A stretch of DNA of 20,552 nucleotides from an uncultured Oscillospiraceae bacterium (GTDB taxonomy: Bacteria; Bacillota; Clostridia; Oscillospirales; Oscillospiraceae). The notes beneath the pieces are model-generated. The model made no database searches. It saw only the letters and a list, made by a program, of their open reading frames with translations, and was not told the DNA's origin. Shown here one piece after another: positions 14,220 through 20,552 of this stretch (position 1 is the first letter of the stretch; each line of letters opens with the position of its first letter). Position numbers and translations under genes: made by a program. The DNA lies in assembly GCA_900769995.1 (NCBI GenBank), contig CAAGIT010000016.1, positions 1 through 20,552 of the forward strand. Direction: 5' to 3'.

Positions 14220-16392
14220 CGGAACGATTGCCGCAGTTGTCTATCAAAATCAAGAAAACGGCTATGCGGTCATTAAGCTCAACAGCGAGGACGGCTCCAT
14301 GATCACCATGGTCGGAACAATTCCCGTGGCGATTGCCGGTGAGCGTCTGATTGCCACCGGCAGATGGATCACGCACAGCACCTATGGGAAGCAATTTGAG
14401 GCGGAATTTTTGGAACGGCTGCTGCCGGACTCACTGAACGCCATACGCGCTTATCTTTCTTCGCGTGCGGTACGCGGGATCGGTCCGAAAACAGCCGAAA
14501 AAATCGTGCAGAAATTCGGCGAAAACAGCCTGAAAATTTTGGACAGTGAACCGCAGCGTTTGGCAGAGATCAGCGGGATCTCGGTGAAAGCGGCACTCGA
14601 AATGGGTGCCTCTTTCCGCCGTCAGATTGGCGTTCGTCATCTGATCGAGCTGCTCTCCACCTATCGGATCCCCGCCGAAATTGCTGTGCGTGTTTATCGC
14701 GTTTATGGCGAACGTGCGGCAGAGCTGGTGCAGGAAAATCCCTATCTTCTCACTTTGCCGCAATTCGGTGCTTCCTTTGCGGCAACCGATGCCATGGCGC
14801 TGGACTTAGGCTTAGATGGCGACGATGACCGCCGTGTGGAATCCGGCGTGATTTTTGAGCTTCGCCACAATCTCAATAACGGTCACGTCTTTTTACCGCA
14901 GGACAAGCTGATTTTGGCAACAGCGACAATGCTCGACCTGGATAATACCACAGTTGCCGCTGCCATTGACCGTTTGGTAGAGTTAAATCAGGTTGAGACA
15001 GATACCGTTGCCGGTCTTCAGGCAATTTATCTTCCGGAATACTATGAGGCGGAAACCTATATTGCCCAACGGATTCTCTCCATGGCAAAGCTTCCAGCGG
15101 ATCCGCTGCCGCAAAGCGACCGTGTGATTGCCGGTATTGAACGGAAAAACGGTCTGCACTATGCCGAGCTGCAAAAGCTGGCGATCCAAACCGCCGCAGA
15201 GCAGCGCCTGATGATCCTGACCGGCGGCCCCGGCACAGGTAAAACCACAACCCTGGCAGGAATCCTGTCCCTCTTCGATCTTCTTGACCGAAAAACCCTG
15301 CTCGCAGCACCGACCGGCAGAGCCGCAAAACGTCTGTCAGAGCTGACCGGTCGCGAGGCTTCCACCATCCACCGCCTGTTGGAGACACAGATTTCCCCCG
15401 AAACCGGTGAGATGTATTTTCAGCGTGACGAGGATGACCCGCTGGATTGTGATGCGCTCATTTTGGACGAGGTATCTATGGTGGACGTGCTGCTGATGCA
15501 CAGTCTGCTGCTGGCTCTGCCCGAAAACGCCACCTTGATTTTGGTCGGTGACCCCGATCAGCTCCCTTCGGTTGGTGCGGGAAACCTGTTTTCCGATCTG
15601 ATCCGCAGTGATGCCGTCACAACCATTCGCCTAACGGAGATTTTCCGTCAGGCACAGGAGAGTCTGATCGTCATGAATGCTCATGCGGTAAACCACGGGG
15701 AGCTTCCGATTCTGACAGCGAAGGATCGAGACTTTTTCTTTATGAAACGCCACAGTCCCGAAAACGTTGTGCAAACGATCGCGGAGCTGTGTGCCGCACG
15801 TCTGCCCAAAAACATGGGCATCGCGTCAGATGAGATTCAGGTCATCTCCCCCACCCGCAAGGGCGAAACCGGAACCGTGAATTTGAATCAGGTGCTTCAG
15901 GCGGCGCTGAATCCCCCGCATCCGGCAAAAAAAGAAAAGCATTGCGGTGCAATCACGTTCCGCGAAGGCGATCGCGTGATGCAGATTCGCAACAATTATG
16001 ACATTATGTGGAAAAAACTCGGCGGTGGCGGCGGAACAGGCATTTTTAACGGCGATATTGGTATCATTGAACGCATTGATCCGCAGGAGGATGCCATTTA
16101 TATCCGATTTGACGACCGCGAGGCCGTGTACGATTCCGATATGCTGATCGAGTTGGAGCTTGCCTATGCGATCACGGCACATAAGAGTCAGGGCAGCGAA
16201 TACCGTGCGGTGATTTTTGTTCCCTTTGCGGGAGCGCCGATGCTCTTAACACGGGGTGTGCTCTATACCGCCATCACCCGCGCACGCGAATTATTGATTA
16301 TGGTCGGCAACGAAGCCGTCGTCGCTCAAATGACCGAAAACAACCGCAGAAACAAGCGTTACAGCGCTTTGCGCCACCGTTTGACATCATAA
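14191..16392 (+). CDS. recD2: RecD2-type SF1B DNA helicase
   Basis: ATP-dependent 5'-3' DNA helicase of the RecD2/YrrC family, found in bacteria that use AddAB rather than RecBCD and tied to DNA repair and replication-fork processing. The 733 residues fit the family. The N-terminal region has OB-like and helix-hairpin-helix parts (AVRGIGPKTAEKIVQKFG near 93-110; LAEISGISVKAALEM). The motor has Walker A GGPGTGKTTT (about 345-354), Walker B ALILDEVSMVD (about 422-432), GDPDQLPSVGAGN, and C-terminal ELAYAITAHKSQGSEY (about 655-670). At ATG 14191 the only purine-rich site, GGGAG, is 1 nt away. A TTG at 14200 has 10-nt spacing, so the true start may be TTG. Confidence 0.95.
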   Translation: MTNLEQELISGTIAAVVYQNQENGYAVIKLNSEDGSMITMVGTIPVAIAGERLIATGRWITHSTYGKQFEAEFLERLLPDSLNAIRAYLSSRAVRGIGPKTAEKIVQKFGENSLKILDSEPQRLAEISGISVKAALEMGASFRRQIGVRHLIELLSTYRIPAEIAVRVYRVYGERAAELVQENPYLLTLPQFGASFAATDAMALDLGLDGDDDRRVESGVIFELRHNLNNGHVFLPQDKLILATATMLDLDNTTVAAAIDRLVELNQVETDTVAGLQAIYLPEYYEAETYIAQRILSMAKLPADPLPQSDRVIAGIERKNGLHYAELQKLAIQTAAEQRLMILTGGPGTGKTTTLAGILSLFDLLDRKTLLAAPTGRAAKRLSELTGREASTIHRLLETQISPETGEMYFQRDEDDPLDCDALILDEVSMVDVLLMHSLLLALPENATLILVGDPDQLPSVGAGNLFSDLIRSDAVTTIRLTEIFRQAQESLIVMNAHAVNHGELPILTAKDRDFFFMKRHSPENVVQTIAELCAARLPKNMGIASDEIQVISPTRKGETGTVNLNQVLQAALNPPHPAKKEKHCGAITFREGDRVMQIRNNYDIMWKKLGGGGGTGIFNGDIGIIERIDPQEDAIYIRFDDREAVYDSDMLIELELAYAITAHKSQGSEYRAVIFVPFAGAPMLLTRGVLYTAITRARELLIMVGNEAVVAQMTENNRRNKRYSALRHRLTS

Positions 16393-16394
16393 TT

Positions 16395-17042
16395 ATGAGA
16401 ATTCTCCATTGGTTTCTTGATCTGCTCTATCCGCCGCGCTGTACGATTTGTCAAAATCTGTTGCGCAAGCAGGAAACAGGCTTTTGCAAAAAGTGTCTGA
16501 AATCCTGTGAGGAGCTTGAAGATCCGATCCGGCGCGGACGTTTTTTCAAGCAGTGCCACGCATTATTTCCATATTCCGAGGACATTGCCGCTTCCGTACG
16601 CCGCTATAAATACCGCGGCATGAGCCAATATGCCGATTTCTACGGACAGAAAATCGCAATGGTCTTACTCCGTCGATCCGTCAAACCGGATCTGATTACC
16701 TGGGCGCCGCTCAGCCGAAAACGCCGCAGCGAACGCGGCTACGATCAGGCCGAGCTGCTCGCAAGAGCGATCGCAAAAAATCTCGGTATCCCCTGTGTCC
16801 GCACACTAAAGAAAAAGCACATACCTCCGCAAACACAGCAAACCAGTGCAGAGGCTCGACAGGGCAATGTGCGCAACGCATATTCCATGACGGATACGGA
16901 TGTCCGCGGAAAGCGGATTCTCATAGTCGATGATGTATTGACGACCGGTGCAACCCTGAGTGAATGCAGCAGCGTCCTGCTGATCGCAGGCGCGGCAAGC
17001 GTAGAGTGTGCAACCATTGCAGCAACAATGCATGATAAATAA
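16395..17042 (+). CDS. ComFC-like phosphoribosyltransferase-fold protein
   Basis: 215 residues of the ComF/GntX family, needed for natural transformation in several bacteria, probably in DNA uptake or processing. The N-terminal four-cysteine zinc finger is CTIC (Cys16, Cys19) and CKKC (Cys31, Cys34). The C-terminal PRTase fold has the PRPP loop RILIVDDVLTTGATLSEC (about 174-191), plus WAPLSRKRRSERGYDQAELLA and the helical PPQTQQTSAEARQGNV typical of ComF. Only 2 nt separate it from the recD2 stop, and I see no ribosome-binding site, so it is probably translated by coupling. Phosphoribosyltransferase activity is not implied by the fold. Confidence 0.9.
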   Translation: MRILHWFLDLLYPPRCTICQNLLRKQETGFCKKCLKSCEELEDPIRRGRFFKQCHALFPYSEDIAASVRRYKYRGMSQYADFYGQKIAMVLLRRSVKPDLITWAPLSRKRRSERGYDQAELLARAIAKNLGIPCVRTLKKKHIPPQTQQTSAEARQGNVRNAYSMTDTDVRGKRILIVDDVLTTGATLSECSSVLLIAGAASVECATIAATMHDK

Positions 17043-17063
17043 TAGTTCAGTAGGTGACAAGTT

Positions 17064-18095
17064 ATGTTTATATTTTCAAAAGATCTCGGTATCGACCTCG
17101 GCACCTCCAACGTGCTGATCTACGCCTCCGGCAAGGGCATTATCCTGCGTGAGCCGGCGGTGATCGTGCTCGACAAAAACACCGGCAAGGTTTTGAAGGT
17201 CGGTGCTGCTGCACGGAATATGCTCGGCAGAACGCCGGGCAATGTCGTTGCGATCCATCCGCTGCAGGACGGCGTTATCTCGGACTACGAGATGACCGCA
17301 CTGATGCTCATAGAGATGATTCGCCGCGTGATGAAGCACGCGCTGGTCAAACCGCGCATGATCGTCAGTGTTCCGAGCAGCATCACTGAGGTCGAGGAAC
17401 GTGCCGTGATTCAGGCGGCTATGGAGGCCGGTGCCCGCCGCGTATATCTGATCGAATCACCGCTTGCTGCCGCACTCGGCGCACATATGGATATTACCGC
17501 CCCGGAGGGCCGTATGGTCGTTGATATCGGAGGCGGCACTACGGACATTGGCGTTTTGACGATGAATGGCGTAGCAAATTCCGCATCGATCAAAACCGCC
17601 GGTGCGGAATTTGATGAGGCGATCATGAAGTACGTCCGTAAGACCTATGGCGTTCTGATCGGCGCAAACACCGCCGAGGAGGTAAAGCTCGCCATTGGCT
17701 GTGTCCGCGAACGACCGGTGGCGCTGACGATGCGCGTAAAGGGTCGGGATTATCGTACCGGTTTAGCCCGGGAGGTCGAGCTGACCTCCGGCGAGATGAT
17801 CGAGGTTCTGAGACGACCTGCGCGCCAGATCACCGAAAAGGTGCTTGACGTTTTGGAACAGACAACGCCCGAGCTTGTTGCCGATATTGCGAAAAACGGC
17901 ATCGTTTTGACCGGCGGCGGCAGCCAGCTTTACGGTATGGATCAGATGTTGCAGGAACGCACGCAGATGCAGTGCATGGTTGCAGACGATGCCGATTCCT
18001 GCGTTGCCTACGGCTGCGGCAAGAGCCTGACATGGATGAACCATATGCAGGAGGGCACGATCAATCTCGCCCGCCGCAGACTGTTAAAAGACTGA
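17064..18095 (+). CDS. mreB: Rod-shape actin homologue (MreB/Mbl family)
   Basis: Cytoskeletal ATPase that positions the cell-wall elongation machinery at the inner membrane. The 343 residues match MreB/Mbl length. Actin-fold signatures: phosphate-1 DLGIDLGTSNVLIY (near 6-19), the MreB-typical VGAAARNMLGRTPGN, IHPLQDGVISDYE, VSVPSSITEVEERAV, phosphate-2 VVDIGGGTTDIGVL, TAGAEFDEAI, and the adenosine motif VLTGGGSQLYGM. No mreC or mreD follows; a terminator comes 5 nt after the stop. That context fits a free-standing Mbl or MreBH paralogue, but the sequence alone does not separate it from MreB. Confidence 0.92.
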   Translation: MFIFSKDLGIDLGTSNVLIYASGKGIILREPAVIVLDKNTGKVLKVGAAARNMLGRTPGNVVAIHPLQDGVISDYEMTALMLIEMIRRVMKHALVKPRMIVSVPSSITEVEERAVIQAAMEAGARRVYLIESPLAAALGAHMDITAPEGRMVVDIGGGTTDIGVLTMNGVANSASIKTAGAEFDEAIMKYVRKTYGVLIGANTAEEVKLAIGCVRERPVALTMRVKGRDYRTGLAREVELTSGEMIEVLRRPARQITEKVLDVLEQTTPELVADIAKNGIVLTGGGSQLYGMDQMLQERTQMQCMVADDADSCVAYGCGKSLTWMNHMQEGTINLARRRLLKD

Positions 18096-18096
18096 T

Positions 18097-18134
18097 AAAA
18101 GCAGTGCAGTTCAAAAACGAACTGCACTGCTTTC
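18097..18134. terminator. Bidirectional terminator between mreB and rpoD
   Basis: GCAGTGCAGTTC (18101-18112) pairs perfectly with GAACTGCACTGC (18119-18130), a 12-bp stem with a 6-nt loop, flanked by AAAA on the left and TTTC on the right. It begins just after the mreB stop and ends just before the rpoD stop, so it serves both convergent genes. Confidence 0.9.
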
Positions 18135-18140
18135 TTGATC

Positions 18141-19283
18141 TTAATAGTAGAAGTCGCGAATCTTCTTCGCACGGCTCGGGTGACGGAGCTTGCGGATCGC
18201 CTTATTCTCGATCTGACGAATGCGTTCACGGGTAACGCCGAAAATCTGTCCGACTTCCTCGAGGGTATGCGTCTTACCGTCGTGCATACCGAACCGCAGG
18301 CGCAGCACATCCGCTTCGCGTTCGGTCAGGGTATCGAGAATTTCGCCCAATGCCTCAGCCAGCAAGGCATTGCTGGTGGCATCCGCCGGCCCGGGGGTGT
18401 TGTCGTCCTCAACGAAGGAACCGATGGTTGTATCCTCCTCGTCACCGACGGGCGTGTCCAAAGAGAGCGTGTCTGCCGCTGTCCTGTTCGCTTCGATGAT
18501 CTTTTCGATCGGCAGATGCAGATCCTCCGCAATTTCCTCCAAGGTCGGCTCACGGCCAAGCTCCTGCACGAGCTTTCGGTTGCAGCGTGTTGCCTTGTTA
18601 ATGACTTCCACCATATGCACCGGCACGCGGATGGTTCGCGCTTGATCGGCAATGGCGCGAGTGATTGCCTGCCGAATCCACCAGGTCGCATATGTAGAGA
18701 ATTTGTTTCCCTTTGTATAGTCAAACTTATCCACTGCGCGGATCAGACCGGTATTTCCCTCTTGAATCAAGTCAAGGATATGCAGACCTCTGCCGGAATA
18801 CTTCTTTGCAATCGAGACGACCAGTCGCAGATTTGCCTCCGTAAGCTGATTTTTCGCACGGGCATCGCCCTCTACCACGCGGCGGGCAAGCTCCTGTTCT
18901 TCCTCGGGCGTCAGCAGCGGGATCTGACCGATCTCCTTCAGATACATCCGGACGGGATCATCCAAATTATATTCGGCGGCCAGCTCCACAGGGTCAACCA
19001 ACGGTTCTTCCTCTGCATCGTCCGTTTCGATATCCAATACCTCGAGCATATCCTCCTGCATCGGGTCCTCTGAGCCGGGTGCAGAGCTGACGATCTGGAT
19101 TCCCATTGACTCAATGCGGTCATACGCTTCTTCGATCTTCTCAACCGACAGATCCAGCTTTTCCAATACTGCGAGCACCTCAGAGGAAGCCAGCATTCCC
19201 TCTTGACGGCCTTTGGCAATAAGGTTCAACAGTGGAGTTTTGAGATCATCGTTCGGTTTTCCGCTTTTATTCAAGTTTGCCAT
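18141..19283 (-). CDS. rpoD: Primary (housekeeping) RNA polymerase sigma factor, SigA/RpoD
   Basis: Directs RNA polymerase to TTGACA/TATAAT promoters, the class seen through the rest of this window. The 380 residues are the usual Firmicutes SigA size. A short region 1.1 (about 18-63) is followed by an acidic linker and region 1.2, DDPVRMYLKEIGQIPLLT. Region 2 has GLHILDLIQEGNTGLIRAVDKF, then GNKFSTYATWWIRQAITRAI (2.4). Region 3 follows, and region 4 is LTEREADVLRLRFGM with the VTRERIRQIENKAIRKLRHP helix-turn-helix. AAGGAAG precedes the ATG. Unlike in many Firmicutes, dnaG is not the upstream neighbour; icd is. It has its own promoter, so it is probably a single-gene unit. Confidence 0.97.
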   Translation of the reverse strand: MANLNKSGKPNDDLKTPLLNLIAKGRQEGMLASSEVLAVLEKLDLSVEKIEEAYDRIESMGIQIVSSAPGSEDPMQEDMLEVLDIETDDAEEEPLVDPVELAAEYNLDDPVRMYLKEIGQIPLLTPEEEQELARRVVEGDARAKNQLTEANLRLVVSIAKKYSGRGLHILDLIQEGNTGLIRAVDKFDYTKGNKFSTYATWWIRQAITRAIADQARTIRVPVHMVEVINKATRCNRKLVQELGREPTLEEIAEDLHLPIEKIIEANRTAADTLSLDTPVGDEEDTTIGSFVEDDNTPGPADATSNALLAEALGEILDTLTEREADVLRLRFGMHDGKTHTLEEVGQIFGVTRERIRQIENKAIRKLRHPSRAKKIRDFYY

Positions 19284-19327
19284 AAAGCACTTCCTTGCAT
19301 TTTGGTATTTTCAGGCGTATCCGTTTC

Positions 19328-19356
19328 ATTATACCGTAACAAATGTGGGGATGCAA
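19328..19356 (-). promoter_or_regulatory. Promoter of rpoD
   Basis: On the minus strand, TTGCAT (19356-19351), a 17-nt spacer, then a perfect TATAAT (19333-19328). The start point would be near 19321, about 38 nt before the ATG. An A/T-rich stretch (about 19362-19410) upstream of the -35 box could act as an UP-type element. Confidence 0.8.
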
Positions 19357-19508
19357 TAGTTATTTGCAGAAAATCCGAGAAAATTTTATTTTTTTCGTCA
19401 AATTTGCAGCAATTTCACATCCGTCCGCAAAAATCGGGAATCCACTATTGCACAGCATACCCCGCAAAGCATATAATCATACGTTACTTTATCGGAAGGT
19501 CAGATGTC

Positions 19509-20527
19509 TTATGCAAGTTTCGCACGAATTGCATCGATAAACTCGCTGCTTGTCAGCACCTTGGGCGTTTCCCCTTCCCAAAGAGCGGCTAAATCCTTCG
19601 TCATCGCACCGCTCTCGATCACCTTGATGCAGGCTTGCTCCAGACGCTGTGCAAATTCAACCAGCTCCTGACTATCGTCAAGCTCTCCACGCTTCCGAAG
19701 AGCGCCTGTCCATGCGAAAATGGTCGCCATCGGGTTTGTGGAGGTCTGCTCCCCTTGCAAATAACGGTAATAGTGCTTCGTAACTGTGCCATGCGCAGCT
19801 TCGTATTCAAAGTTCCCGTCCGGCGAGACCAGCACGGAGGTCATCATCGCCAAGCTGCCAAACGCTGTCGAAACCATATCGCTCATAACGTCGCCGTCGT
19901 AGTTCTTGCACGCCCAAATAAAGCCGCCCTCACTGCGGATCACACGGGCAACCGCATCGTCGATCAGGGTGTAAAAATAGGTAATCCCTGCCTTTTCAAA
20001 TTCTTCACGGAATTCCTTTTCATAGATTTCCTGAAAAATCTCCTTGAATCTGCCGTCATATATTTTGGCGATCGTATCCTTCGCCGAGAACCACAGATCC
20101 TGCTTTGCATCGAGCGCATAGCGGAAGCACGCCCGTGCAAAGGAGACGATCGAGCTGTCCTTGTTATACTGGCCTGTTAAAACACCGCCGCACTCGAAGT
20201 CATAGATCGTCTTTCTTGTTTCGTTTCCGCCCTTGTCCGTAAATACCAGTTCGGCCTTACCCTCGGGGACGCGCAGCTCGGTTGCCTTATAGACATCGCC
20301 GTACGCATGACGTGCAATGGTAATCGGCTTCTTCCAATTCTTTACGACAGGCAGGATGCCGTTAACCAGAATCGGCGTGCGGAACACCGTCCCATCCAGA
20401 ATCGCACGAATCGTCCCATTGGGACTCTTCCACATCTCATGCAGGTTGTATTCGCTCATGCGCTGGGCGTTGGGGGTGATGGTGGCGCACTTCACCGCCA
20501 CGCCGTACTTCTTGGTGGCGTTGGCGG
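19509..20527 (-). CDS. icd: NADP-dependent isocitrate dehydrogenase, 5' end missing
   Basis: Oxidatively decarboxylates isocitrate to 2-oxoglutarate with NADP. The protein is of the eukaryote-like homodimeric type, shown by ATKKYGVAVKCATITPNA, MWKSPNGTIRAILDGTVFR, WKKPITIARHAYGDVYK, WACKNYDGDVMSD, AAHGTVTKHYYRY and the C-terminal EFIDAI. Full-length relatives have about 400 residues; about 339 codons are present, so the first ~60-70 are missing. The reading frame continues to 20527, where adapter sequence begins. The GTG at 20501 that could be taken as a start is internal, because the conserved ANATKKYG precedes it. No clear terminator is seen after its stop. Confidence 0.93.
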
Positions 20528-20552
20528 AGATCGGAAGAGCACACGTCTGAAC
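20528..20552 (+). other. Illumina TruSeq adapter sequence (assembly artefact)
   Basis: These 25 bases begin AGATCGGAAGAGCACACGTC and continue CTGAAC-like to the end as TGAAC; all 25 match the standard TruSeq read-1 adapter. They are not genomic and explain why icd is cut here. Confidence 0.97.

Noticed and set aside
18135..19073. A 312-codon open frame on the plus strand
   Set aside because: Antisense shadow of rpoD; it starts at the terminator hairpin and has no plausible ribosome-binding site.
19284..19508. A terminator or small gene between rpoD and icd
   Set aside because: Apart from the rpoD promoter and A/T-rich sequence, I found no stable hairpin with a T tract and no frame with a ribosome-binding site.
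20499..20501. GTG as the true start of icd
   Set aside because: Conserved family sequence (ANATKKYG) continues upstream in frame up to the adapter, so the gene is truncated there and does not start there.

Overview
The window reads as a chromosomal fragment of a Gram-positive, low-to-mid-GC Clostridia, most likely an uncultured gut member of the Oscillospirales/Ruminococcaceae. This is inferred from the SigA-type sigma factor, strong GGAGG ribosome-binding sites, TTGNNN-17-TATAAT promoters, RecD2, MreB, a 235-residue DapB and a eukaryote-like NADP isocitrate dehydrogenase. Most of it is housekeeping. The right end is not biological: the last 25 bases (20528-20552) are Illumina TruSeq adapter, which truncates the last gene.

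Left block, minus strand (about 25-4950): dapA-dapB-hisS-aspS, tightly packed behind one visible promoter at 4919-4947 and ending in two hairpins at 25-98. It joins two early lysine/diaminopimelate steps to two class II aminoacyl-tRNA synthetases. Divergent from it, with its own promoter, is an AlaX-type alanyl-tRNA editing protein. Its 3' end overlaps a convergent secreted polysaccharide deacetylase.

Middle block, plus strand (6918-11853): rlmA-like rRNA methyltransferase, prfA (RF1), a Sua5-type threonylcarbamoyl-AMP synthase and coaE. The coaE frame runs without a stop into an M18 aminopeptidase, although that aminopeptidase has its own Shine-Dalgarno and ATG. The prfA-sua5-coaE junctions are 4-nt ATGA overlaps. 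The prmC gene often found next to prfA is absent.

Accessory island (11854-13731): a 360-base gap with three hairpins, then a minus-strand XRE repressor. Divergent from it is a three-gene cassette of small envelope proteins (two membrane proteins and a lipoprotein), driven by a consensus-like promoter whose -35 box overlaps a perfect palindrome, and closed by a strong terminator. This is the least ordinary part of the window and the best candidate for something undescribed.

Right block: a short anchored hypothetical, recD2, comFC-like and mreB/mbl on the plus strand, ending in a bidirectional terminator shared with rpoD (sigA) on the minus strand. Last is a minus-strand icd fragment cut by the adapter. 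I see no tRNA, rRNA, CRISPR array, insertion sequence or phage gene.
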